Shown here: piece after piece, positions 27,808 to 36,678 of the stretch
Layout: each line of letters starts with the position of its first letter
Numbering within the stretch: position 1 is the first letter of the stretch
Source: Rhizobium sp. Root482
Lineage (GTDB): Bacteria; Pseudomonadota; Alphaproteobacteria; Rhizobiales; Rhizobiaceae
Reading direction: 5' to 3'
Length of the DNA: 64,000 bases
Assembly (NCBI RefSeq): GCF_001426565.1
Contig: NZ_LMFA01000002.1
Location: 79,404-143,403, forward strand
Position numbers and translations under genes: made by a program
Notes under the pieces: generated by a model
Database searches by the model: none
Seen by the model: only the letters and a program-made list of their open reading frames with translations
What the model was told of the DNA's origin: nothing

Positions 27808-30111
27808 TTACCCTGCGGCGGCGAGCGATGCTTCGAGGTGCAGGGACTGGCCGCGCGATGCCGAAACCACGGCATCGACGTCCAGGATGAGAGCAACGCG
27901 ACCATCACCGAGAATGGTGGCGGCGGCAATGCCGGGCACATGCGTGTAGTTGGCTTCCAGGCTCTTGATGACGACCTGGCGCTGGCCCTGGATGGCATCG
28001 ACCATCAGCGCGCGCTGGCCCCCGCCTTCCGATTCCACCAGAAGGGCAACGCCTTCCACCGGATTGGCCTGGGTGGCGCGGAAATTGAGGATGCGTCCGA
28101 CATCGACCAGCGGGCAGAAGGAGTTGCGGATCGAGATCAGCCGCTGGGTTGCGCCGAAGGAGTGGATCGCGGCTGCATCCGGCTGCAGGGTCTCGACGAT
28201 GGCGGTCAACGGCACGACCAGCGTTTGCCCGGCAACCGTAACCACCATGCCGTCGAGAACGGCCAGCGTCAGTGGCAGGCTCATGGTGAAGACCGAGCCG
28301 TGGCCGGGCTTCGACGAGATGTTGATACGCCCGCCGAGCGCCTGAATAGAGCGCTTGACCACGTCCATGCCGACGCCGCGGCCGGAAAGGTCGGAGACCT
28401 TATCGGCGGTCGAGAAGCCGGCGTGGAAGATCATGTTGTCGATTTCCTCGTCCGACAGATTGGCATCGGCCGCGATCAGATCATTGTCGATCGCCTTCTG
28501 GCGCACCTTCTCGCGATTGATGCCGGCACCGTCGTCCGACAATTCGATGACGATGCGGCCCGAGCGGTGCTTGGCGGTGAGTTTGACCGTGCCTTCGGCA
28601 CTCTTGCCGGCGGCCAGTCGCTTTTCGGGTGTTTCCAGACCATGATCGACGGCATTGCGGATCATGTGGGTCAGCGGCTCGGCCAGCTTGTCGATGACGG
28701 TCTTGTCGACCTCGGTGTTCTCACCCTCGGTGACGAGGCGCACCGACTTGCCGGTGATGTCGGCGATTTCACGGACCGTGCGGGCCATGCGCTGGAAGAC
28801 CGGTTTCACCGGCTGGGCGCGGATCGCCATGACCGAATCCTGGATCTCACGCGTCAACTGCTGGAGCTCCTCAAGCCCCATATTGATCGAGGAAACGCCG
28901 TTGGAATCGTTCTCGATGACGCTCTGCGACAGCATGGCCTGGTTGATGACAAGCTCGCCGACAAGATTGATCAACCGATCGACGCGGTCGAGATCGACGC
29001 GGATCGTCGGGGCGGCAGCCGCCTGCTGGGCAGTGTTCTGGGCGGCCGCGGCGGCAGCCTTATCGCCAGCACCGGCGCGTGCCGCATTGCCGGCCATCTG
29101 CACGACATTGCTCGCCATCTGCGCAGCAGCGACTGTCGCGTCCCTTTCCTGCGCGGCTGCGGCCTGTTCTTCTTCCTCGATCACGCCGAGCGGTGCATCA
29201 GGCTCGTCATCGAGCGCGGAGAGATCGAAGGGCACCGGCTGCATCGCCTGGTCACTCTCCGCATCATCGACGCTTTCCCCGGCATCGACAGCGATCACGT
29301 CCAGATCGCAATCCCATTCGGCGAACTCGAACACCTGGCGCACCGCGTCTTCGCCCTTGTCCGTCTTCAGCGAGATCTTCCAGGAGAAATAGGCCGTTTC
29401 CGGCTCCATCTGATCGAGCGGCGGCAGGCTGTCCATGTTGCAATGGATGCTCATTTCACCAAGGCGCGAGAGGTCGCGCAAAAGCAGCGTTGCCTCATTG
29501 CCCTTAGTGTAGAGATCCGACTTCGGCTTGAAGGCGATCTCATAGGCCGGAAGTTCGCTGACCGCCTCGACATCGTCGCCACCGAAATCGTCGAAGGAGA
29601 AGGCGACGGGCATGAAGCCGTGCTCGTTTGCGGCGGGCTCGGCAGGGGCTGCGGCCGCGACGGGCGCGGACTTTGCAGCGGCCGCTTTTGGCGCTGCCGG
29701 TTCGCCGGCAGGAGCAGCCGGAGGAGCCTCGCCCTTGGCCAGGGCTTCCAGTTCGCGGATCAGCTGGGTGGAGCGAGCCTGATCGAAGCTGCCTCCGTCG
29801 CGGGCGACATTGGTGAGGTCGGCGAGTACATCCGCCGATTTCAGCATGACCTTGAGGACATCCTGGCTGGGCGCCAGCTTGTTGGAACGAACGCAATCAA
29901 GCGTGGTCTCGAACACATGCGCGAAGGAGACGAGATCATCCAGTCCGAAGGCCCCGGCGCCGCCCTTGATGGAATGCACCGCGCGGAAAACCGCGTTGAC
30001 GGTTTCCGGGTCGCGGTCGCCGTCGTTCAGCCTCAGGAGACCGGATTCCAGTTCGGCGAGCTGCTCTTCGCATTCCTGGAAGAAGATCTCTTTGATTTCG
30101 TTCATATCCAT
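27808..30111 (-). CDS. cheA: Chemotaxis sensor histidine kinase CheA
   Basis: Phosphorylates CheY1, CheY2 and CheB in response to receptor state. It has 767 residues. P1 holds His46 in AVHSIKGGAGAFGL. The P2 region and its long Ala/Pro-rich linkers (about 110-160 and 300-360) vary. P3 (dimerisation) and P4 (kinase) follow, with MIRNAVDHGLETPEKR, LSDDGAGINREKVR and GRGVGMDVVKRSIQALGG. P5 is a CheW-like domain at the C terminus. It starts 17 nt after cheY1. Confidence 0.97.
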   Translation of the reverse strand: MDMNEIKEIFFQECEEQLAELESGLLRLNDGDRDPETVNAVFRAVHSIKGGAGAFGLDDLVSFAHVFETTLDCVRSNKLAPSQDVLKVMLKSADVLADLTNVARDGGSFDQARSTQLIRELEALAKGEAPPAAPAGEPAAPKAAAAKSAPVAAAAPAEPAANEHGFMPVAFSFDDFGGDDVEAVSELPAYEIAFKPKSDLYTKGNEATLLLRDLSRLGEMSIHCNMDSLPPLDQMEPETAYFSWKISLKTDKGEDAVRQVFEFAEWDCDLDVIAVDAGESVDDAESDQAMQPVPFDLSALDDEPDAPLGVIEEEEQAAAAQERDATVAAAQMASNVVQMAGNAARAGAGDKAAAAAAQNTAQQAAAAPTIRVDLDRVDRLINLVGELVINQAMLSQSVIENDSNGVSSINMGLEELQQLTREIQDSVMAIRAQPVKPVFQRMARTVREIADITGKSVRLVTEGENTEVDKTVIDKLAEPLTHMIRNAVDHGLETPEKRLAAGKSAEGTVKLTAKHRSGRIVIELSDDGAGINREKVRQKAIDNDLIAADANLSDEEIDNMIFHAGFSTADKVSDLSGRGVGMDVVKRSIQALGGRINISSKPGHGSVFTMSLPLTLAVLDGMVVTVAGQTLVVPLTAIVETLQPDAAAIHSFGATQRLISIRNSFCPLVDVGRILNFRATQANPVEGVALLVESEGGGQRALMVDAIQGQRQVVIKSLEANYTHVPGIAAATILGDGRVALILDVDAVVSASRGQSLHLEASLAAAG

Positions 30112-30128
30112 GGGATCGGATCCTGATT

Positions 30129-30494
30129 TTAAGCGGTTACGCGCTCGATGGCATCAATCAGCTTGGTCGGGTCGAACGGCTTGACGATCCATCCGGTCGC
30201 GCCTGCCTGGCGAGCGCGGTTTTTCTTCTCCGCATCGCTTTCCGTCGTCAGGACGAGGATCGGAATGGCCCGGAATTTCTCGTTGCGGCGCACGCCCTCG
30301 ATGAAGCCGAAGCCATCGAGACGCGGCATGTTGATGTCGGTGACGATCACGTCGGGATTGGCGTCCTCGAGAACCTCGAGACCTTCGATGCCGTCTTCGG
30401 CCTGGATCGTTTCGAACCCGGCATTGTTCAACGTGACGAGAAGCATGTTCCGGATGGTTCTGGAATCATCGACTGTCAGAACTTTCTTCTTCAT
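30129..30494 (-). CDS. cheY1: Response regulator CheY1 (phosphate sink)
   Basis: Single receiver domain, 121 residues, with Asp9-Asp10 and phospho-acceptor Asp53 (VIVTDINMPRLDG), Thr82 and Lys104. In Sinorhizobium CheY1 takes phosphate back from CheY2-P via CheA and so ends signalling. It starts 3 nt after the cheS stop. Confidence 0.93.
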   Translation of the reverse strand: MKKKVLTVDDSRTIRNMLLVTLNNAGFETIQAEDGIEGLEVLEDANPDVIVTDINMPRLDGFGFIEGVRRNEKFRAIPILVLTTESDAEKKNRARQAGATGWIVKPFDPTKLIDAIERVTA

Positions 30495-30497
30495 TTC

Positions 30498-30791
30498 TCA
30501 AATCTCCTTTGCCATCAGGTGATCGATATTCACCCCGATGAGCTGTGTCGTTTTCGTAAAAGCGTCGGACACCTTGGCGAAGGTGAAAGACTGATTATCC
30601 TCTTCCCAGCTTTTCGCCCCGGCCATCAGCACCTGGACGCACAAAGCCCCGACACGCTCCACCGCCGAAGCATCGATGACGAGACCGGAGCCCCGCAGCC
30701 CCATGAGCTTGCCATGCAGCGCGCTCGCCTCGTTCAGATCGAGGATCGGCGCCAGGCTCAAACTTTTCTGGGCGGCCTTCTTGCTTGCCAT
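30498..30791 (-). CDS. cheS: CheS, STAS-domain partner of CheA
   Basis: Small protein known in Sinorhizobium to bind CheA and enhance its binding to CheY1, speeding CheY1 dephosphorylation. From the ATG at 30791 it has 97 residues, the reported length. Most of it is a STAS-like fold (LAPILDLNEASALHGKLMGLRGSGLVIDASAVERVGALCVQVLMAG). It starts 129 nt downstream of icpA. Confidence 0.9.
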   Translation of the reverse strand: MASKKAAQKSLSLAPILDLNEASALHGKLMGLRGSGLVIDASAVERVGALCVQVLMAGAKSWEEDNQSFTFAKVSDAFTKTTQLIGVNIDHLMAKEI

Positions 30792-30920
30792 CTTACTTTC
30801 CTTGCCTGGCTGGGAGTAATTCAACGGAACGGTTCAGACGATTGCCGGCGGACCTCCGACCGGTGGGTCGAAGGCAGGAATTGTCCAGGACCGGAATGCT
30901 GGGTTTGCGAAAGCCGTGCA

Positions 30921-32564
30921 TCAGCGCCCCCATCCAGCGAGTTGGACCTGAAGACCGTCGGCGTCTTCGAAACCGTGATCTTGCCGGTTATTGGCATCGA
31001 CAAGCGTTTCGATCGCCACCGCGGCCGCGAAAGGCCGGCTGGCGGCCATCTTCGGCGCCTCGCGCTGGACATGGAACTGACGGATGGTCTGGCCGAGTTC
31101 GAGAATGACCATATGCAGGTCGCCGCAGGTTTCCTTCGCCTCCGCGGCCTTGCCGGCGCCGGCGGCGATTTCGATGCCGATGCGCCCGAGATCGGATGTC
31201 GCTGACTGCAGGCCATCGACCTGGTCGGCGGTTTCGGCGGCGATGCCGGCAACGGCGTCGTTGATGCCGCGAACCTGCTCGACGATGCTGCTGATCGCAT
31301 CCTGGGTGCGGCCGACCCGCTCCACCCCGGCCTCGACCTGCGATTTCGTGCTCGACACCAGCTGCTTGATTTCACGCGCCGCGTCGCCGGAGCGTTGCGC
31401 CAGCGCGCGGACTTCCTGGGCGACGACCGCAAAGCCGCGACCGCTTTCGCCTGCCCGCGCCGCCTCGATCCCGGCATTCAGTGCCAGCAGATTGGTCTGG
31501 AAGGCGATCTCGTCGATCACCCCGATGATCTGGCCGATCTTTTCGGCCGATGCTTCAATATCGGCCATGGCGGAAATCGCCTGGCCGGCAATCTCGCCGC
31601 TCTGCTCGGCCGATTGGCGGGCGGTCGCCACACTCTTTTCCGCCGCGCGCGTCGCAACAGCATTGTCTTTCACGCGTCCGACGATGGCGGTGAGCGCCGT
31701 GACGGTTTCACCCAGTGCCTCGGATTGCCGGGCGGCTCCATCGGCAAACAGGGCGGCCTGGCCTCTCAGTTCCCGTGATGTTCCTTCCATCGTACCGGCG
31801 CTGTCGCCAAGCCCGACCACCTGGCGCTCGATGGCGTCGAGGGCGGTGTTCAATTCCTGCGCCAGCGGCCGGTAGGCGGCAGCTTCGTCGGCAGCACGAA
31901 CGGAGAGATCGCCGCGGCCGAGCGCCTGGACGACATCGCCGAAGGTCGCGAATGCCTCGGCTTCGCCGGCCTTACGCTGTTCGGCAAGCTGGCGCTGATG
32001 CGCGTGGCGCTGTTCGTTGAAGCGCAGGGATACGGAAATCTCGGTATCGACAAAGACGGTACGCACGAGCGCGGCGACAAGTTCGGCAAGCTCCTGCTTG
32101 CGCGTCTTGCCAAGCGGCAGGACGGATTTCGGCCAGAACTCCTCGATCATCGAGCAGATCAGGCGCTCCAGCACGACGGCATGGCCGGCAATCTGCCAGC
32201 GCGGGTCAAGGCCCATCTTGCTTTCGGCATCCGACAGCACCTTGACGCGCTCGGCATAGAGGCTGTCGAAACGGGCGTCTGTCAGGACGCTCCAATGGGA
32301 GGACTGAAGATCGTGCAGCCGGTCGATCTGGCGATCGCTGGTGAAATGGCGCGCTGCCTCCGGAAAGGTCTGGAGGCGATGGAAGAGATCGCGCAAGGCC
32401 AGTTCGACCTGGGCGCCCAGGGTCTCACGGTTTCGGCGCAGGACATCGGTCTGGCCTTCGTCCAGCCCGGCAAAACGCAGACGCTCGAGCAGGCTGCCTG
32501 CCTGAGCCTTCCTGGTCCGATCTGGCGACGTTTCCTGCCTCACGCTGCTTCCCCGATCCGGCAT
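30921..32564 (-). CDS. icpA: Cytoplasmic chemoreceptor IcpA with protoglobin-like sensor lacking the haem ligand
   Basis: First gene of the che operon; 547 residues without membrane helices. Residues about 25-190 match a protoglobin/globin-coupled sensor ([29 protein letters not shown]). A HAMP-like stretch follows (about 200-265), then the receptor signalling domain with the hairpin tip [22 protein letters not shown] (about 355-377). At the place of the proximal haem His in HemAT-type sensors this protein has Glu114 (five residues before GLDP). There is no CheR-binding pentapeptide at the C terminus. The signal sensed is therefore open. A weak ribosome-binding site precedes 32564. Confidence 0.93.
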   Translation of the reverse strand: MPDRGSSVRQETSPDRTRKAQAGSLLERLRFAGLDEGQTDVLRRNRETLGAQVELALRDLFHRLQTFPEAARHFTSDRQIDRLHDLQSSHWSVLTDARFDSLYAERVKVLSDAESKMGLDPRWQIAGHAVVLERLICSMIEEFWPKSVLPLGKTRKQELAELVAALVRTVFVDTEISVSLRFNEQRHAHQRQLAEQRKAGEAEAFATFGDVVQALGRGDLSVRAADEAAAYRPLAQELNTALDAIERQVVGLGDSAGTMEGTSRELRGQAALFADGAARQSEALGETVTALTAIVGRVKDNAVATRAAEKSVATARQSAEQSGEIAGQAISAMADIEASAEKIGQIIGVIDEIAFQTNLLALNAGIEAARAGESGRGFAVVAQEVRALAQRSGDAAREIKQLVSSTKSQVEAGVERVGRTQDAISSIVEQVRGINDAVAGIAAETADQVDGLQSATSDLGRIGIEIAAGAGKAAEAKETCGDLHMVILELGQTIRQFHVQREAPKMAASRPFAAAVAIETLVDANNRQDHGFEDADGLQVQLAGWGR

Positions 32565-33122
32565 CTACTGAAGAACCACCGGCTTTCAGAGTTCCCAGAC
32601 GTTCAACTGTTGTTCGCCGCCGTGCGCCCGATCGAACGCGCGGCTTCATCTGTTCGGATATGTCGAGAGCACGACCCGGCGTGCGTCCGGCGGATGGAGG
32701 CTAGGCACCACCGTCCGGCAACGGCGTTCCGGCCGTTTCGTCCCCAAGAATAATCCGGTGAAATGCATACCGGATCAAACCCGGTTCGTCGGTGCGGCGT
32801 CATGCCTTGCCGGGAGATAGACTTCCCAATCCGACGTGTCGCATCATGTTTATGGTTAATTCGTTGCTTGAAGGTTAACGGTTGATAGTCCGTATCGGGT
32901 TTCGCTAAAATTGGAGCCCTATCGCCGCCAAGCGATCCAATCCCCTGCGCAACAGGGTTTTGCCGCGGGCACGGACAACAGATTCTCAATGGTAAAACTT
33001 GATAATTGATCTTGCCGGCGACGCCGATTAACTATCGGCTATTCTGGCCGGTGCAAGCCATGCGAAAGCGTGGGCGGCCAATTTCAAGCGGCATCATGAG
33101 GATGACGTAGAAGGGACGAGCA
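32565..33122. promoter_or_regulatory. Gap between the che operon and a small divergent gene
   Basis: This 558-nt interval has no gene I can support and should hold the che-operon promoter (minus strand) and that of the 37-residue gene (plus strand). It has two direct GGTTAA boxes (32854-32859 and 32873-32878) in an AT-richer part, of unknown meaning. The plus-strand open frame through 32753 is antisense-like coding shadow of icpA and then random. Confidence 0.4.
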
Positions 33123-33236
33123 ATGATTGTTCTGGGACTGAGCGCCACGCTTATCGCCACCCTGACGCTGGCAGCGATTTCCATCGTCCTCAATCTCGAG
33201 GACGGCCGCAAATCTCAGCATTCGCGCGTTTTCTGA
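33123..33236 (+). CDS. Small single-helix membrane protein, 37 residues
   Basis: An ATG with a good ribosome-binding site (AAGGGA, 7 nt upstream) opens a 37-codon frame: a hydrophobic helix (residues about 2-25, rich in L, A, T, I) followed by a charged tail (EDGRKSQHSR) and TGA. Codon use looks rhizobial. It resembles small inner-membrane proteins found near motility and stress genes but matches no named family I know. Confidence 0.55.
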   Translation: MIVLGLSATLIATLTLAAISIVLNLEDGRKSQHSRVF

Positions 33237-33311
33237 CAAGCCCTCGCCGCCACATCTTTTCACACGAAACCTGATCCACCCCGCCCTCGGCGCGCTCTGC
33301 CGACCACCCTG

Positions 33312-33719
33312 TCAGCCGTGGTCGAAGGCGGCGATGATCGGGCATGGGCCGCTCGTGTTGGCGGCGCAATCATGCGCAAGGCGGCGAAGCGATTTGCGCG
33401 CCGCCTCCAGTTCAGCGATCTTCGCGTCCAGCGCCGCGATACGCTCCTTTGCCAGCGCCTGGGCGCGCTGCCGGTCCTCGCTCGCATCCAGCGCCAGCAG
33501 TTCGCCGATCTCGTCCAGCGTGAACCCCGCCGTCTGGGCCGAGCGGATGAAGCGCAGGCGGCGCAGGTCGTCCTCGCCGTAGCGCCTGATGCCGCCACCG
33601 AGACCGACGCCGCCGGAGCGTTCCGGCATGCCCAGAAGGCCGCGGCGCTGATAGTAACGCACCGTCTCCACGCCAACGCCGCCCGCCTTGGCCAGTCCTG
33701 CAATCGTCGTATTTTTCAT
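33312..33719 (-). CDS. MerR-family metal-responsive regulator (CueR-like)
   Basis: DNA-distorting activator, 135 residues from the ATG at 33719. The N-terminal winged helix (TIAGLAKAGGVGVETVRYYQRRGLL) and the dimerisation helix are typical. The metal loop has Cys118 and Cys126 with seven residues between, the CueR spacing for monovalent Cu/Ag/Au. There is no Cys at the MerR Cys82 place, arguing against Hg(II). It faces the fusion gene at 33796 across a palindromic operator. An ATG further upstream (33806) is less likely because it would run through the operator. Confidence 0.88.
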   Translation of the reverse strand: MKNTTIAGLAKAGGVGVETVRYYQRRGLLGMPERSGGVGLGGGIRRYGEDDLRRLRFIRSAQTAGFTLDEIGELLALDASEDRQRAQALAKERIAALDAKIAELEAARKSLRRLAHDCAANTSGPCPIIAAFDHG

Positions 33720-33722
33720 CGC

Positions 33723-33754
33723 TTGACTCCGTACCATGGTACGGAAGCTATACT
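33723..33754 (+). promoter_or_regulatory. MerR-type promoter with palindromic operator
   Basis: The -35 TTGACT (33723-33728) and the -10 TATACT (33749-33754) are separated by 20 nt, longer than the normal 17, as in MerR-family promoters (19-20). The spacer begins with a perfect 16-bp palindrome CCGTACCATGGTACGG (33729-33744). It would drive the fusion gene at 33796 on the plus strand and overlaps the upstream end of the merR gene region. Confidence 0.85.
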
Positions 33755-33795
33755 CTCGGCAATCGAACGAAACAAGTAAAACGGAAGATTGCGAC

Positions 33796-34848
33796 ATGCC
33801 CGCCACCCCCTCGAAGACAGCTACCCTCTATCGCATGGTCATGGAGAAGCATGTCTGTCCCTATGGCTTGAAGGCCAAACACCTCCTCCAGAAAGAGGGC
33901 TATACGGTGGATGACCGCTGGCTGACGACGCGCGCGGAAACCGATGCGTTCAAGGCCGAGCACCAGGTCAAGACGACGCCGCAGACCTTCATCGACGGGG
34001 AGCGGATCGGCGGCTATGACGACCTGCGCCGACATTTCGGCAAGACGGTTCGTGATCCCAAGGCCGTCACCTACCGCCCGGTAATCGCCGTCTTCGTCGT
34101 CACCGCGCTCATGGCGCTTGCCACCAGCTACGCCGCCTATGGCGATGTCCTCACGATCCGCGCTGCGGAATGGTTCATCGCCTTCAGCATGGCGGTGCTG
34201 GCGATCCTGAAACTGCAGAACATCGAGAGCTTCTCGACGATGTTCCTCAACTACGACCTGCTTGCCAAGCGATGGGTTCCCTATGGCTATGTCTATCCCT
34301 TCGCGGAGGCGGGCGCCGGTATCCTGATGATTGCCGGGGCACTCAACTGGATCTCCATACCCGTGGCTCTGTTCATCGGCACGATCGGCGCCGTCTCGGT
34401 GTTCAAGGCGGTCTATCTCGACAGGCGCGAACTGAAATGCGCCTGCGTCGGCGGCGACAGCAATGTGCCGCTCGGCTTCGTCTCGCTGACCGAGAATCTG
34501 ATGATGATCGCCATGGCGGTCTGGATGCTCGCCATGACGCTCTCGGGCGGCGGCGCAGCCGGCCACGCCATGCCGGCAATGGATATGGGGGCCGCTCCCT
34601 CCTCCCAGGCCTATATGGTCGGCATGGAGAAGATGAACCGCGACATGAATACCGGCATGTCCGGCGATGCGGACCGGGATTTCGTCTCGATGATGATCCC
34701 GCACCATCAGGGCGCGATCGACATGGCGAAGGTCGAGCTCGAATTCGGCCGCGACCCCATGCTGCGGCGGATGTCGGAGGAGATCATCAAGGCCCAGGAG
34801 GCGGAAATTGCCGAAATGAAGGCGTGGCAGGCAAAGAACCGGAAATGA
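33796..34848 (+). CDS. Glutaredoxin-MauE/DoxX-like-DUF305 fusion protein
   Basis: A 350-residue protein with three parts. Residues about 8-85 are a glutaredoxin-like domain with a monothiol-type CPYG site (Cys21) and TTPQTFIDGERIGG. Residues about 93-250 are a membrane module with four or five helices of the MauE/DoxX redox-associated type, with ELKCACVGGDSN (Cys215, Cys217). After a Met/His-rich linker (HAMPAMDMG), residues about 270-345 are a DUF305 domain (MMIPHHQGAIDMAKVELEFG; His303-His304), a family tied to copper binding. The ATG at 33796 has GGAAG upstream. Together with the CueR-like regulator this suggests copper-responsive thiol/metal handling at the membrane; the exact function is unknown. 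Confidence 0.87.
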   Translation: MPATPSKTATLYRMVMEKHVCPYGLKAKHLLQKEGYTVDDRWLTTRAETDAFKAEHQVKTTPQTFIDGERIGGYDDLRRHFGKTVRDPKAVTYRPVIAVFVVTALMALATSYAAYGDVLTIRAAEWFIAFSMAVLAILKLQNIESFSTMFLNYDLLAKRWVPYGYVYPFAEAGAGILMIAGALNWISIPVALFIGTIGAVSVFKAVYLDRRELKCACVGGDSNVPLGFVSLTENLMMIAMAVWMLAMTLSGGGAAGHAMPAMDMGAAPSSQAYMVGMEKMNRDMNTGMSGDADRDFVSMMIPHHQGAIDMAKVELEFGRDPMLRRMSEEIIKAQEAEIAEMKAWQAKNRK

Positions 34849-34990
34849 GGTCAGCGGCTGTGCCGACCGGACGGGGAAGTGTGCCCGTCCGGCAAAAGCG
34901 CAAAAAGCAGAGACCGCCATCATTTTCCACTAACGGAATTCTTTTGGCGCGCTATCTTGCTTTCGCAGATCCAACGGAAAGGAACCATCC

Positions 34991-35245
34991 ATGGGTATCG
35001 AAAGCGTTCTCGTCTTCATCTTGATCGGCGCCATCGCCGGTTGGCTCGCCGGGCTCATCGTTTCAGGCTTCGGCTTCGGCCTCATCGGCAATATCGTCGT
35101 CGGCATCATCGGCGCCTTCATCGCCGGGGCGCTGTTTCCCCGGCTTGGCTTCGGCACGGAGGGCGGCATTCTCTGGGCCATCATCAATGCGACACTGGGC
35201 GCCGTCATCCTTCTTGCCTTGATCAGGATCGTCAAACGCGCCTGA
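34991..35245 (+). CDS. GlsB/YeaQ/YmgE-family stress membrane protein
   Basis: 84-residue hydrophobic protein (transglycosylase-associated protein family). It has three Gly-rich membrane helices (about 4-24, 28-52, 55-80) with GWLAGLIVSGFGFGLIGNIVVGIIGAFIAG and the family's LGFG turn. AAAGGAACC precedes the ATG. These proteins are linked to general stress; their activity is not proven. Confidence 0.9.
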   Translation: MGIESVLVFILIGAIAGWLAGLIVSGFGFGLIGNIVVGIIGAFIAGALFPRLGFGTEGGILWAIINATLGAVILLALIRIVKRA

Positions 35246-35310
35246 ATATCCATCACCCGACAATGGCCCGCCTCGCGCGGGCCAAACCTACCCATTTTCT
35301 GGGAGATACA

Positions 35311-35499
35311 ATGTCTGACACCTATGATCCCCGGATTGAAAAAGCGCTTCAATCCTTCATTTCCGATCATCCCGGCATCCATCTGCGCGAGCAGGCCATC
35401 GCCGCCATCCTGGAAAACTGGTTCACCAGCCACGGTTATCTCCACCACGAGCAGGAAGGCATCCGGCCGGAAGACCTTGACGCGTCGAACGACGGCTGA
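35311..35499 (+). CDS. Small unknown acidic protein, 62 residues
   Basis: The ATG at 35311 has GGGAGA upstream. The product (MSDTYDPRIEKALQSF to LDASNDG) is soluble, with two helices (about 8-18 and 25-38, REQAIAAILENWFTSHGYL). It is short and resembles uncharacterised small rhizobial proteins; no family is clear. The in-frame extension upstream to 34879 is without a good start. Confidence 0.6.
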   Translation: MSDTYDPRIEKALQSFISDHPGIHLREQAIAAILENWFTSHGYLHHEQEGIRPEDLDASNDG

Positions 35500-35576
35500 A
35501 AGGATCGCCTGATATCCCCAGGCTGCCCGTGCGGCCTTTCTCCGGCTTTGCCGATCGAACGGAATTTTCTACGCCA

Positions 35577-36050
35577 ATGAGCCTGTCATCGGTCAAAGCC
35601 TTCCTTGCCGCCCACGCGCCTGACATCACGATCATCGAACTGCAGCAGAGCACAGCGACCGTCGCGCTTGCCGCCGAGGGTCACGGCGTCGAGCCGGCGC
35701 AGATCGCCAAGACGCTTGCCCTGCGCGTCGCCGACGACGTCATCCTGATCGTCACGCGTGGCGACGCTCGCCTCGACAACAAAAAATACAAGGCCCGCTT
35801 CGCTTCCAAGCCGCGCATGCTCGCTCTCGACGAGGTGGAAGAGGAGACCGGACATCCGGTCGGCGGCGTGTGTCCCTTCGGCCTGGTCAAGCCGCACAGG
35901 ATTTATTGCGATATCTCGCTCAAGGCCTTTGGAGAAGTCGTCCCGGCGGCCGGGGCGCCCAATGCCGCGGTGCGGATCAGTCCCGACCGGATGGCAGAGC
36001 TTGCAGCGGCGGAATGGATCGACGTTTCGGATATCCCATCGGGGCCGTGA
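35577..36050 (+). CDS. YbaK/EbsC-family aminoacyl-tRNA deacylase-like protein
   Basis: 157 residues (start MSLSSVKAFLA at 35577). The fold belongs to the YbaK/ProX/EbsC editing domain superfamily that hydrolyses misacylated tRNA. Typical elements are VEPAQIAKTLALRVADDVILIVTRGDARLD, with the conserved Lys in the IAKTL segment, and HPVGGVCPFGL, the family's GxxxPFG-type loop. Substrate (Cys-tRNA(Pro) or other) cannot be told from sequence. An upstream ATG (35529) would add 16 residues. Confidence 0.88.
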   Translation: MSLSSVKAFLAAHAPDITIIELQQSTATVALAAEGHGVEPAQIAKTLALRVADDVILIVTRGDARLDNKKYKARFASKPRMLALDEVEEETGHPVGGVCPFGLVKPHRIYCDISLKAFGEVVPAAGAPNAAVRISPDRMAELAAAEWIDVSDIPSGP

Positions 36051-36141
36051 CCGGAACCGGCCGAAAGTACCGGGTCTCCTGAAGGACAGGAGCGGCGCGG
36101 CTGGCCTCCGCCACCTGCTTGCCGGTTCGTCCGCTGCCTCG

Positions 36142-36228
36142 TCAGAGAACCACGAACAGGATCATGATGGCGCCAAGGAAAAGCGCGGCCATGATGTTCA
36201 GGAGCGTCTTCATGATATGGTCTGTCAT
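36142..36228 (-). CDS. Small single-helix protein, 28 residues
   Basis: ATG at 36228 with AAAGGATG 8 nt upstream on the minus strand. The product begins MTDHIMKTLLNIMAAL and ends in a hydrophobic helix (FLGAIMILFVVL). It is too short for family assignment. It may be one of the small inner-membrane proteins common in proteobacteria; I consider it likely but unproven. Confidence 0.4.
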   Translation of the reverse strand: MTDHIMKTLLNIMAALFLGAIMILFVVL

Positions 36229-36678
36229 GCCGAACATCCTTTCCGCGGCAGACCGGCCCGGACCTGTTGGTCCGCCGCCCGCCGCGCGGTGATCTTCGCC
36301 CGCCCCGCAATTCGCTACGGCTGCGTCAAATCTCCTTGCGCTCAACGGATGAACACTGGTTTTGATCCGCCCGAAGGATGACTCCGGTCCAAATTGCGCC
36401 CAATTCGTTAAGAAAGTGTCACACCTGTGGACAGGCTCACAATTTGTTAACCATGAACAGGCATCCAGCAGCTGCAGGGGCATCTGTCGTCATGGATGGA
36501 CGGATAGGAAGGCAGCGCTGAGCATGCGCCGACGGCATCGAGGCGCGGCATAAGAGCGAGCGTCATGACGCCCCCGGGGACTGCTGATCCATGCTGATTA
36601 TGGGCCGGCGACTGGCCGGTGTCGAATAGCGCGCAACACCCTTGATCGGTCAGCAGCATCGATCCTGGCTGGGAATGA
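36229..36678. other. 450-nt gap without a supported gene
   Basis: Between the small ORF and the DUF2735 gene I find no open frame with convincing protein features, no RNA gene and no strong hairpin. The minus-strand frames that cross it are random in composition. It may hold promoters for the flanking minus-strand genes. Confidence 0.4.

Noticed and set aside
27655..30126. An 823-codon open frame on the plus strand opposite cheA
   Set aside because: It is the antisense mirror of cheA in high-GC DNA; the His/Asp/Arg-rich translation has no domain features, while the minus strand encodes full CheA.
32854..32878. Two GGTTAA direct repeats in the gap upstream of icpA as a regulator site
   Set aside because: The boxes are short and similar GTTAA words occur elsewhere in AT-rich gaps here; kept only as a note.
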